Assembly (NCBI RefSeq): GCF_002914525.1 | Contig: NZ_LODW01000093.1 | Coordinates: forward strand, 1-64,000 | Origin: Rhizobium hidalgonense | GTDB taxonomy: Bacteria; Pseudomonadota; Alphaproteobacteria; Rhizobiales; Rhizobiaceae | Length of the DNA stretch: 64,000 nucleotides | Direction of reading: 5' to 3' | Shown here: positions 57,050 to 64,000 of the stretch, piece by piece | Layout: each line of letters begins with the position of its first letter | How positions within the stretch are numbered: position 1 is the stretch's first letter | Notes under the pieces: generated by a model | Database searches by the model: none | What the model saw: only the letters and a program-made list of their open reading frames with translations | What the model was told of the DNA's origin: nothing | Program-made: the position numbers and the translations under genes

Positions 57050-57078
57050 AAAGCCGGACGCGAAGCGCGCCCGGCTTT
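57050..57078. terminator. bidirectional terminator
   Basis: Eight-base-pair stem aaagccgg/ccggcttt around a 13-base loop, between the convergent DUF883 and GlsB genes. A-rich on one side and T-rich on the other. Confidence 0.75.
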
Positions 57079-57105
57079 GAACTATGTCTGCTCCATCTGC
57101 GGCAA

Positions 57106-57360
57106 TCAGCGACGGATGGCGCGGCCGACGAAGATCAGAATGCATGCACCGACGAAGCCGGTGATCAGGTAACCCAGCCAACCGGCCAGTGGCTGAATGT
57201 GCAACAGACCCAGGATCCAGTTGGCGACGATGGCGCCGACGATGCCGAGCAATATGTTCATGAGCAAGCCCATGCTGCTGCTCATGGCCTTTTCCGCCAG
57301 CCATCCGGCGATGCCACCGATGATGATGGCTGCAATCCAACCCACGCCTGCGCTTTCCAT
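57106..57360 (-). CDS. GlsB/YeaQ/YmgE family stress membrane protein
   Basis: An 84-residue membrane protein with three hydrophobic segments and the Gly-rich pattern IIIGGIAGWLAEKAM, GLLMNILLGIVGAIVANWIL, and ending LIFVGRAIRR. The family was named transglycosylase-associated; it rises in stress, but its activity is not established. GGGAG lies before ATG 57360; an upstream in-frame start lacks support. Confidence 0.88.
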   Translation of the reverse strand: MESAGVGWIAAIIIGGIAGWLAEKAMSSSMGLLMNILLGIVGAIVANWILGLLHIQPLAGWLGYLITGFVGACILIFVGRAIRR

Positions 57361-57441
57361 GGTTATCTCCCTCCTGGCAAACCGACTCCAAACAATGCAT
57401 GAAACGGACAGAAATTCCACTCCCGGCAGAATTTAAAGCGC

Positions 57442-57558
57442 TCACGGGTGCAGATGGGTGACCGGCGTGTCCAGCGCATAAACGGCCAGCTGGAACAGGA
57501 GTCCTGATATGGCCAGCATTGCAAAGCCGTAGGGCATGATCAGACTTTTGCTAAACAT
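57442..57558 (-). CDS. 38-residue single-span membrane protein
   Basis: The predicted peptide starts MFSKSLIMPYGFAMLAISGL and holds one membrane helix (about 8-30) with a short polar end. GGGGGAG is seven bases before the ATG, which makes it a strong candidate in spite of its size. The leader upstream is very AT-rich. It is in a group of stress proteins. No family is recognised. Confidence 0.6.
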   Translation of the reverse strand: MFSKSLIMPYGFAMLAISGLLFQLAVYALDTPVTHLHP

Positions 57559-57893
57559 TCTTTTCTCCCCCTTTTGGAGAAAGAATAAGCTTAAGCAGCT
57601 GCCGCGCAAGATTATTACTAATAAATAGTTAAGCTTAGTTTTTGAGTAAAACTTAAGATATCGAAACGGCACGACATGTTATATTTCAATACGAAAGAAT
57701 TAATACTCGAACAGGGGGTGCGTGGTTATGCGGCATAGGTTGCTTGTCTTGGGCTTCCAGGGCGCAAATGAAGCTGTTCCGCTGGCGGACGACCTACAGG
57801 ATAACTTTGCCGTCATGCCAGCCCGGACGATTGATTTTGACGCGAAGCGCATCATTTTACTCCAGAAGCCATTCGATCCGAGGGGAACACCTG
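57559..57893. other. AT-rich intergenic stretch between the 38-residue protein and the entericidin gene
   Basis: About 57575-57665 is far richer in A and T than the rest of the window and contains ttaagcttagttt, a near-palindrome with aaacttaa. This is probably the promoter area of the leftward small gene. The remaining 200 bases have an open frame without ribosome site and hold the promoter of the entericidin-like gene. Confidence 0.5.
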
Positions 57894-58049
57894 ATGTCAA
57901 AAGCTGCAATCGCCGTCGCCTGCATTTGCCTGCTCACACTTTCCGGCTGCGGCAATACCGCATACGGGCTGAAGAAGGATGGACAGGAGGCGAGCCACGC
58001 CATGGACAATGCCACACATCGGGTGCTTTCCGCAGGCGCCAAGAAATAA
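57894..58049 (+). CDS. entericidin-like small lipoprotein
   Basis: A 51-residue lipoprotein. The signal ends at lipobox LSGC (Cys 19); the mature part GNTAYGLKKDGQEASHAMDN is that of the entericidin EcnA/B family, small lipoproteins linked to stationary-phase bacteriolysis or envelope stress in enterics. Function in rhizobia unknown. AGGGGAA precedes ATG 57894 and a stem-loop follows. Confidence 0.8.
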   Translation: MSKAAIAVACICLLTLSGCGNTAYGLKKDGQEASHAMDNATHRVLSAGAKK

Positions 58050-58075
58050 AGCGCGCAAGAGGACGACGGCGAAAA

Positions 58076-58101
58076 AAGCCCGCCTGGGGTGAGGCGGGCT
58101 T
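58076..58101 (+). terminator. stem-loop after the entericidin-like gene
   Basis: Ten-base-pair perfect stem aagcccgcct/aggcgggctt with a six-base loop, 27 bases past the stop codon, A-rich on the left. It could end transcription from both sides. Confidence 0.65.
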
Positions 58102-58239
58102 GCAGTAACAGGGAGAATGGACGGATCGACGCCGTCTCAGGTAATAAAGCATTTGCTTAAGCGCGTGGCTTTACGTCATTCGACGTATCCGGCGCCGCCG
58201 CTCCGGCAGAGCCGAAGCGACTAGTCTATCGCAGTCGAA

Positions 58240-58356
58240 TCAGAAGTTGCCCCAGTTCTGGGCGCGGGCACGGGCGCGAATAATTCTGTATTCGCGACCG
58301 CCATAGAGCGAGCCGATTGTCAGCATAAGCGTCAGAACGTCCCAGATGATATGCAT
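58240..58356 (-). CDS. 38-residue small protein
   Basis: The leftward frame from ATG 58356 reads MHIIWDVLTLMLTIGSLYGG followed by a basic tail with four Arg and the end AQNWGNF. It has one short membrane helix (about 3-19) and a positive C-terminal tail that would stay in the cytoplasm. GAGGATAAA lies right before the ATG. It is too short for routine gene finding; the good ribosome site and the sensible membrane topology support it. No family recognised. Confidence 0.55.
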   Translation of the reverse strand: MHIIWDVLTLMLTIGSLYGGREYRIIRARARAQNWGNF

Positions 58357-58494
58357 TTTATCCTCTTAGGTTGGACGGCTCTGCCGTCGATCGGTTGATG
58401 CAGAATAGCAATCTTTCGAATGTGCTTATATGACAAGAATTCGGGATAAGCGGGGAGCAGGCAGGGGGCGCCTCACGCAGAGGAGAGGCGGCCT

Positions 58495-59367
58495 ATGACG
58501 ATTTTCTCCGTCCGCCATATCACGGCCTATCGTTACGTCAGGGATGTCGATTTCGGCGAGCATCGCTTGATGTTCCGGCCGCGCGACAGTTTCGACCAGC
58601 GGCTGATCGAAGCGTCGTTGACGATATATCCTGAGGAAAGTCATGTGCGCTGGATCCACGATGTTTTCGGCAATTGCGTGGCGCTCATCGATATTTCGAG
58701 GCCGGCGTCCGAGCTACGTTTCGAAACCTGGATCACGCTAGATCATACGCCCCATGTTGCCCTCGACCTCAAGGTGGATGACCAGGCGCTGACCTATCCG
58801 TTCTCCTACGACAAGGACGAAATTGCCGATCTGACGCCGGCGATGCAGCGTCATTATCCCGATCCCAATGACGAGGTCGGACGCTGGGCGCGCCGGTTCG
58901 TGCGCCAAGGGCGACCGACCGAGACCGGGCATATGCTGATGACGCTCTGTTACGCGATTCGGGAAAGCTTCGTCTATGCGCGGCGAATGGAGCACGGAAC
59001 GCAGACGCCGCTGCAAACTTTGCAGCTTCGCTCAGGCACCTGCCGGGATTTCGCGCTGCTGATGATGGAGGCGGCACGCGTGCTGGGGCTCGCGGCGCGC
59101 TTCGTCACGGGCTATGTGTATGTTCCCGACCGGGACGGCTCGACCGTGCTCGGCGGCGGTTCCACCCATGCATGGTGCCAGGTTTATCTTCCCGGGGCCG
59201 GCTGGGCGGAGTTCGATCCGACGAACGGGATTGTCGGCAATCGCGATCTCATTCGGGTCGCCGTTGCCCGCGATCCGCGCCAGGCCGTCCCGCTGAGCGG
59301 CAGCTATGATGGCGATGGGAGGGATTTCGACAGCATGACGGTGCAGGTCAACGTCACCACCAAGTAA
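58495..59367 (+). CDS. transglutaminase-like domain protein (first of two)
   Basis: A 290-residue protein with an N-terminal beta domain (about 1-95, starting FSVRHITAYRY) and a transglutaminase-like core. The triad is complete: Cys in RSGTCRDFALLM, His in STHAWCQVYLPGAGW, Asp in FDPTNGIVG. The protein has no signal peptide. Members of this family may be proteases or amidases. GAGAGGCGGC precedes ATG 58495. A second, different transglutaminase-like gene follows at 100 bases. Confidence 0.88.
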   Translation: MTIFSVRHITAYRYVRDVDFGEHRLMFRPRDSFDQRLIEASLTIYPEESHVRWIHDVFGNCVALIDISRPASELRFETWITLDHTPHVALDLKVDDQALTYPFSYDKDEIADLTPAMQRHYPDPNDEVGRWARRFVRQGRPTETGHMLMTLCYAIRESFVYARRMEHGTQTPLQTLQLRSGTCRDFALLMMEAARVLGLAARFVTGYVYVPDRDGSTVLGGGSTHAWCQVYLPGAGWAEFDPTNGIVGNRDLIRVAVARDPRQAVPLSGSYDGDGRDFDSMTVQVNVTTK

Positions 59368-59466
59368 TCGCGGTTTGGGTTCGGCGACAGTCGCGGCTGC
59401 GGGAACCGGGCAGCACGATCGACGTTGCATAGTCACGCCACCTGTGCGGGATGCGAGGACGCCATA

Positions 59467-60309
59467 ATGAAGATACGCGCCGGGTTTCATCTGGGCTATG
59501 AATGCATACAGCCGACGCCGATGCTGCTCGCTCTCAACATTCATCCTTCGCGCCGCACCGATCTTCTCAGCGAGCAGGTCCTGACATTCGACCGGCCGAT
59601 CGAGGCCTGGGAATATACCGACGGTTTCGGCAATGCCTGCAGCCGGATCGTCGCGCCAGCGGGATTGACGACGATCTCCACGGAGTTCGAGATCTACGAC
59701 AGCGGCCAACCCGACGTCGTTCCCGACGATGCCGTCCAGCACGCGATCAGCGACCTGCCGGACGAGGTGCTCGTCTTCCTGCTCGGCAGCCGCTATTGCG
59801 ACACCGACAGGCTTGGCGATTTTGCCTGGGCAACCTTCTCGTCGACGCCTCTCGGCTGGGCGCGCGTCCAGGCGATCTGCGATTTCGTCCATGACCACAT
59901 CACCTTCGACTACCTGAAGGCCGACCTGCTCAGGACCGCGCATGGCGGCTTCGTCGACAAGGCAGGCGTCTGCCGCGACTTTGCCCATCTCGCCATCTCG
60001 CTTTGCCGATGCATGAATATCCCAGCCCGGTATTGCACCGGCTATCTCGGCGATATCGGCGTTCCGATCGATCCCAATCCGATGGACTTCAGCGCCTGGT
60101 TCGAGGTTTTTCTCGGCGGCCACTGGCATACGGTCGACGCCCGCCACAACACGCCGCGAATCGGTAGAATCCTGATGGGGACCGGCCGCGACGCTACCGA
60201 CGTCGCAATGTCGACGGCCTTCGGACCGGCAGTGCTTTCCCGCTTCGAGGTGATCACAGAGGAAGTGCCGCAGGAAGCGGCGGGCGAGGCCGATCCTATG
60301 CCTTCTTGA
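59467..60309 (+). CDS. transglutaminase-like domain protein (second of two, catalytic His replaced)
   Basis: A 280-residue protein of a sister group to the gene before it. The Cys motif KAGVCRDFAHLAI is intact, but the segment where the His is expected reads MDFSAWFEVFL, with Ser in place of His; VDARHN supplies the Asp position and a nearby His. In this subgroup the Ser is common, so activity may be different or absent. ATG 59467 has GAGGA upstream. Its end overlaps the convergent PhnA-like gene by 14 bases. Confidence 0.83.
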   Translation: MKIRAGFHLGYECIQPTPMLLALNIHPSRRTDLLSEQVLTFDRPIEAWEYTDGFGNACSRIVAPAGLTTISTEFEIYDSGQPDVVPDDAVQHAISDLPDEVLVFLLGSRYCDTDRLGDFAWATFSSTPLGWARVQAICDFVHDHITFDYLKADLLRTAHGGFVDKAGVCRDFAHLAISLCRCMNIPARYCTGYLGDIGVPIDPNPMDFSAWFEVFLGGHWHTVDARHNTPRIGRILMGTGRDATDVAMSTAFGPAVLSRFEVITEEVPQEAAGEADPMPS

Positions 60310-60517
60310 GGAATTCCGTTTTCAACACCAGACCCTTGACCTGCTTGGTGCTGCACTCGATCTCGCCTGGATTGTCGGTCAGGCGAATGCCTTTGACGAG
60401 GGTTCCACGCTTCAGCGTTTCGGACGTTCCCTTGACCTTGAGGTCCTTGATCAGCGTTACGGAATCGCCGTCGTGAAGCTGACTTCCGTTGCTGTCCTTT
60501 ACGATGATGTCGGACAT
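60296..60517 (-). CDS. PhnA-domain protein (short form)
   Basis: A 73-residue protein that consists of the PhnA C-terminal domain (SDIIVKDSNGSQLHDGDSVTL, then IKDLKVKGTSETLKRGTLVKG and GLVLKTEFLKK), without the N-terminal zinc ribbon of full-length PhnA. Despite the family name, a role in alkylphosphonate use is not established. The stop lies inside the last codons of the convergent transglutaminase gene. Confidence 0.8.
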   Translation of the reverse strand: MSDIIVKDSNGSQLHDGDSVTLIKDLKVKGTSETLKRGTLVKGIRLTDNPGEIECSTKQVKGLVLKTEFLKKA

Positions 60518-60799
60518 GATGTTCCCGCCTGATGATTGACTTGATGATCTCGGGCGGGAAATCACGTCGACACGGGATAGTCAACCATTACGAACGGATC
60601 GAGCAGGGCGATCAAATCTAGCGCGAGATCGAATGCCGCAAAGCTCAGGGCTATGACAGGCCGCCGCCGCCCGATCGCGACGGTCTTCAGCAACCGAAAC
60701 TGAGACCAAGGTCCGATCTATCCCGGACTTCAGGCCTATAGCCAACTCACGCTACTGCAATAGGTTGTCGCGGCATGAGTCGAGTTACGGAGTTTTGCG

Positions 60800-60889
60800 G
60801 TGACGAAGATTTTTTTTGCGGGAATGATACTGACGCCGGTTATCTTCTGGGGTTCTGTCGGCGTCCTGATATATTCGATGCTTTCGTGA
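60800..60889 (+). CDS. possible 29-residue membrane peptide
   Basis: GTG 60800 begins a frame reading MTKIFFAGMILTPVIFWGSV and nine more residues, one complete membrane helix. GGAG lies eight bases before the GTG. Neither a terminator nor a promoter was identified, so the case rests on the ribosome site and hydrophobicity. Confidence 0.35.
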   Translation: MTKIFFAGMILTPVIFWGSVGVLIYSMLS

Positions 60890-60907
60890 GCGGGTGCCGG
60901 TGCAGCC

Positions 60908-61895
60908 TCATGGAATGAGGACAATCGAACCGCGGGTTCGACGGGCTTCCATATCTTCATGCGCTTTAGCCGCATCGCCGAGCCTGTATTTCGATATATT
61001 CGGCGCCTTGACGATGCCGGCCTCGATAGCGGCAAAGAGGTTGCTCGCTGCCGCTTCGTACTCGCTGCGATCAGCCGTATAGTGGGCGATGGACGGACGG
61101 GTGACGAACAGCGAACCCTTGGTGCCGAGCGACGCAACATTCAAGGGCGCGACCGGGCCGGAGGCTTCCCCGAAGCTGACAAGCGTGCCACGCGGTGCCA
61201 GGCAATCCAGGGACCCGGTAAAGGTGTCGGCGCCGACGGAGTCGTAGACGACGCGCACGCCCTTGCCGCCGGTGATCTCGGCAACGCGGGCTTTGAAATC
61301 TTCCCTGCTATAGACGATCGTGTGGTCGCAGCGGTTTGCCCGCGCAATCTCGGCCTTTTCCTCCGAACCGACAGTGCCGATCACGGTGGCGCCGAGATGC
61401 TTCAGCCATTGGGTGGCGATTGAGCCGACACCGCCTGCTGCGGCATGGAAGGACGGTGTCATCTTTGGCCACCGGCACACAGCGATGGATCAGATATTCG
61501 ACCGTCAGCCCCTTGAAAACCAGGGCGGCGACTGTCTCGCTGTCGAGCGCGTCCGGCACCGAAAGGGCGCGGACGGCGGGCAGGTTTCGATAGGTCGAAT
61601 AGCCGTTCGGCGGACCGCCGACATAGGCGACCCGATCACCGACATTGAAATTGCGAACGCCGTCGCCAATAGCGGTGACGATACCGACCCCTTCGACGCC
61701 CAGCCCGCTCGGCAGGGGCAGTTGGGCCGCGAAGACGCCCCGGCGATGGTAGACGTCGATATAGTTCACGCCGATGGCGAGGTGCCTGATCTGAATCTCG
61801 CCGGCAGCCGGCGCGGCCAACTCGAGGGTTTCCCGGCGTAGGACGTCAGGGGCGCCGAATTCTGAAAATCGGAAAGCGTCTGTTCTGGTTGTCAT
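60908..61895 (-). pseudogene. frameshifted quinone oxidoreductase-like (zinc-independent MDR) gene
   Basis: From ATG 61895 the first frame carries the NADPH quinone reductase start (DAFRFSEFGAPDVLRRETLE, GVNYIDVYHRRG, GLGVEGVGIV) up to CVPVAKDDTVL. The second half, FHAAAGGVGSIATQWLKHLG to SIVLIP, follows in another frame after a shift around 61447-61452. Joined, it would be a normal protein of about 328 residues. It follows a truncated BKACE gene on the same strand and shows the same decay. Confidence 0.8.
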
Positions 61896-61967
61896 GCTTG
61901 CCTCGTGGGAGCGATAGGTAGACCGGATCAGGCTGACCTGGCGGCGGAGAAAAAATTCGACATCGTG

Positions 61968-62210
61968 TCAGCGCGATTGGCCCGGAAAGATCGCGACGGT
62001 GGCGAGGCTCTCCTTGCCATCGGCTTCCCGCGGATGAGTGTGGAGTTCCGCAGCGCCGGCCGCCACCGAAGCGGCGGCATCGCGCACCATGGCATCGACC
62101 GTCAGGGGAATGCGCGGATGAAAATCATTCGCACGAGCACCGTTGATGCAGGCTTGAACGATCAGAGTGACAGGCCTCGCGCTTGTTGGGCTGTGGTAAC
62201 GATTGGCCAT
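61968..62210 (-). pseudogene. truncated BKACE (DUF849) gene
   Basis: The 80-codon frame from ATG 62210 matches the N-terminus of beta-keto acid cleavage enzymes: TLIVQACINGARANDFHP (beta strand 1), LTVDAMVRDAAASVAAGAAE and the zinc-binding LHTHPREADGKESL. Full enzymes have about 280-300 residues; here the similarity ends after residue 70 and a stop follows, with the next gene right behind. About 200 codons are missing. Confidence 0.75.
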
Positions 62211-62350
62211 ACCAAATTTGGAAACTCTATGTCTTTGAAGTGCCGCCACTGCGGCGACATCTCTTGCCGTTGCAGCCGTGATGATATCAAATCCAGCGCA
62301 GTAAGCGATTGCCGATATGGGAAACCGCTATTCCAAAAATGGAAAGTCAT

Positions 62351-63235
62351 ATGGACTGGAATGACCTGAAATTCTTTCTCGCCGTTGCAGAGTCGCGATC
62401 GCTGAGTGCGGCGTCGCGCCGATTGGGCGTCAGCACATCGACGGTCTCGCGCCGGATCGCCGCCCTCGAGCAGGCGTTGGGCGTGGCGTTGTTCCGGCAC
62501 CACTTCGACGGATACGAACCGACCGAGGCCGGGATGAACCTGCAGATACCGGCCGAACAGGCCGAATCTTCCCTGAAGGCTTTCGAACGGTCGGCCAGGG
62601 ACAGGAGCGACACCCTCTCGGGAATCGTTCGGATCGACGCGCCTGAGCTGCTCGGCCAGCAGATCCTGCTCCCCAATCTGGCAGGCTTCATGCAGGACTA
62701 TCCCGGCATCCGGCTCGACATCCGCTCCAGCGTCCGGCCGGTGCAGCTCGCCACCCAGCAATCCGATATTGCCCTCCGGATCGTTCCGCCGGAACGGGGC
62801 AGCTACCGGATGCGCAGCGTCGGCAAAGTCGCATTCGGCCTCTACGCCCACCGGAATTACCTGGAAGCTTATGGACAGCCGTCGAACGACCGCGATCTGC
62901 ACTCTCACCGAATGATCGGCTGGAGCGAAGAACTGCGTTACCTCTCGATGTCGGTGTGGCTTGACGAGCTTTTCCCCGACTTGCAGCCGGCCATGCGGCT
63001 GAGTTCCTTCACCGCCCAGTTGACTGCCGTCGAAAGCAGCCTCGGCATCGCGGTTCTGCCCTGTTTTGCCGCGCGCCGAACCGGGCTGTTACCGGTGCTC
63101 GAAGACCTCCCCAGACTGACGCTCGATCTGTGGCTTCTCGTGCAGGATCAGGCCGGCCGGTCGCCGAGGGTTCAGATCGTGAAGGAATGTCTGGTGAAGA
63201 TTCTCGCGGAGAATGCTGACCAACTGGAGGGTTGA
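62351..63235 (+). CDS. LysR-family transcriptional regulator
   Basis: A 294-residue regulator: N-terminal winged helix (about 1-60: LKFFLAVAESRSLSAASRRL, then GVSTSTVSRRIAALEQALG) and a periplasmic-binding-protein-like effector domain (about 90-290). GGAAAG lies before ATG 62351. It is divergent from the truncated BKACE gene with 140 bases between, the usual arrangement of a LysR regulator and its target. If so, it has lost its target. Confidence 0.9.
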   Translation: MDWNDLKFFLAVAESRSLSAASRRLGVSTSTVSRRIAALEQALGVALFRHHFDGYEPTEAGMNLQIPAEQAESSLKAFERSARDRSDTLSGIVRIDAPELLGQQILLPNLAGFMQDYPGIRLDIRSSVRPVQLATQQSDIALRIVPPERGSYRMRSVGKVAFGLYAHRNYLEAYGQPSNDRDLHSHRMIGWSEELRYLSMSVWLDELFPDLQPAMRLSSFTAQLTAVESSLGIAVLPCFAARRTGLLPVLEDLPRLTLDLWLLVQDQAGRSPRVQIVKECLVKILAENADQLEG

Positions 63236-63285
63236 GCGGTGCCGACACGCGACAGATCGAATTCCGCAAAGAAATCAATGCGGCA

Positions 63286-63375
63286 TGGCGGAAGAGGTGG
63301 GATTCGAACCCACGGTACGGTTTCCCGCACGCCGGTTTTCAAGACCGGTTCCTTAAACCACTCGGACACTCTTCC
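63286..63375 (-). tRNA. tRNA-Ser (anticodon TGA)
   Basis: The reverse strand folds into a class II tRNA of 90 bases: acceptor stem GGAAGAG/CTCTTCC, D-arm CCGAGTGGTTTAAGG, anticodon stem ACCGG/CCGG(C) with loop CTTGAAA (anticodon TGA), long variable arm, T-arm GGTTCGAATCC, discriminator G and encoded CCA. It reads UCA codons. Confidence 0.96.
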
Positions 63376-63635
63376 ATCTAGCTGAAAAGGTTGACCAATC
63401 AACATTTTGTTGACCGTCTGAAATCGGAGTTTGCTACCGATTTGCGACCCAATCACTCGATGGCTGGCTTTTTAGCAGCTTTGATAGCAGCGTCAACGTG
63501 CCCGGCAGCATTTGTCGGCATCTGCGCCGATTGCAGTGCCGGCGGATAGATCGTTGCCTGTTCCGCACATTGGAAATGACTGGCGTTCGCGCCGGCTTGG
63601 GCGTTTACTCTATTGTTCCGGCGGAGGAAAAAATC

Positions 63636-63962
63636 ATGGCCATGTATCTCACGCGCTTCAGTTACACGCCCGACACATGGGCGCGCATGATCGAAAACCC
63701 CGAGGATCGCCGAGAGGCGGCCCGTCGTTACATTGAATCGGTGGGCGGCAAGCTCCACGGGTTCTGGTATGCCTTTGGCGAACATGATGGTTGGAATCTG
63801 TGGGAGGCGCCCGATAACGTGTCGATGGCGGCCGTCGCGATTGCTATCGGGGCGGGAGGGGCGGTCAGTTCCATGGAAACCACGGTCCTCCTCAGCGTCG
63901 AGGATACGATCGAAGCCCTGGGAAAGGCTAAGTCGGTGCGGTATCGTCCCCCGGCAGCGTAG
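63636..63962 (+). CDS. GYD-domain protein
   Basis: A 108-residue soluble protein of the GYD family (MAMYLTRFSYTPDTWARMIE, then GGKLHGFWYAFGEHDGWNLWEAPD, and later SVEDTIEALGKA), related to the dimeric alpha/beta barrel fold. Function unknown. A strong GGCGGAGGAAA lies before ATG 63636, and an upstream open frame can be ignored. Confidence 0.85.
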   Translation: MAMYLTRFSYTPDTWARMIENPEDRREAARRYIESVGGKLHGFWYAFGEHDGWNLWEAPDNVSMAAVAIAIGAGGAVSSMETTVLLSVEDTIEALGKAKSVRYRPPAA

Positions 63963-64000
63963 GGGACGGACTGCTGCTTCTATTTGAAGATCGGTGCTTG

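Noticed and set aside
57722..58108. 128-codon plus-strand frame overlapping the entericidin gene
   Set aside because: It has no ribosome site and overlaps the well-supported lipoprotein in another frame.
60575..60720. plus-strand frame reading NHYERIEQGDQI, stop, REIECRKAQGYDR
   Set aside because: It looks slightly protein-like across an internal stop, but I could not match it to a family, so it is not called a pseudogene.
63397..63416. tcaacattttgttga inverted repeat next to tRNA-Ser as an attachment site
   Set aside because: It is short, lies upstream of the tRNA rather than at its 3' end, and no integrase or mobile gene is near.

Overview
The window looks like chromosomal DNA of a Rhizobium species of the leguminosarum/etli type. 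It is GC-rich, gene-dense and almost entirely housekeeping. Support comes from family-level matches such as the ppiD-trpD-trpC-moaC-moeA run, tpiA-secG-pyrG, the peptide deformylase-like protein, DUF1489, DUF599, BTLCP and PilZ proteins, rhizobial intergenic mosaic repeats, and one exact match to the EcfG-type general stress promoter. The assignment is by recognition only; no search was run.

Layout. 1-5.3 kb: start of a glutathione-dependent formaldehyde dehydrogenase, propionyl-CoA carboxylase alpha subunit, a rhizobial unknown, a DMT exporter, tRNA-Leu(GAG) and lipB. 5.5-12 kb: an isoprenylcysteine-methyltransferase-like membrane protein, a small secreted protein with an internal repeat, a BON protein, a degenerate deformylase, MgtE, a MerR regulator with a near-perfect operator, and a DUF1624/DUF599 membrane pair. 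12-20 kb: sdaA, DUF1489, D-Ala-D-Ala carboxypeptidase with SPOR domain, a membrane-anchored unknown, a BTLCP protease, a decayed proline iminopeptidase, a double PilZ protein and a PAS protein. 20-33 kb: a candidate small RNA, rhomboid protease, CBS protein, patatin, folE-hisI, a U-type scaffold-like protein with yidD, DUF1697, thrS, a secreted unknown, nitroreductase and flavin reductase, DUF2336 and GNAT. 33-42.5 kb: AI-2E-family exporter, phytase-like esterase, parE, an alpha/beta hydrolase, tpiA, secG, pyrG and a frameshifted SRPBCC gene. 42.5-50.2 kb: two divergent citrate-synthase-like genes, one with an N-terminal DNA-binding domain; a FecR/CHASE2-cyclase pair; a DEAD-box helicase; an ETF-beta-methyltransferase-like gene. 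50.3-56.5 kb: an AT-richer orphan secreted protein, then the leftward operon ppiD-trpD-trpC-moaC-moeA. 56.5-60.9 kb: a stress/envelope cluster of very small proteins (DUF883, GlsB, entericidin, two 38-residue peptides), two transglutaminase-like proteins and a PhnA-type protein. 60.9-64 kb: a decaying BKACE/quinone oxidoreductase pair beside its likely LysR regulator, tRNA-Ser(TGA) and a GYD-domain protein.

How the genes work together. Most units are independent housekeeping operons. Apart from them, the points that deserve attention are the divergent citrate-synthase pair with a fused DNA-binding domain, the structured candidate sRNA before the rhomboid gene, five pseudogenes at different stages of decay, and the cluster of tiny stress proteins around 57-58 kb. 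No phage, insertion sequence, CRISPR array or integrase was seen.
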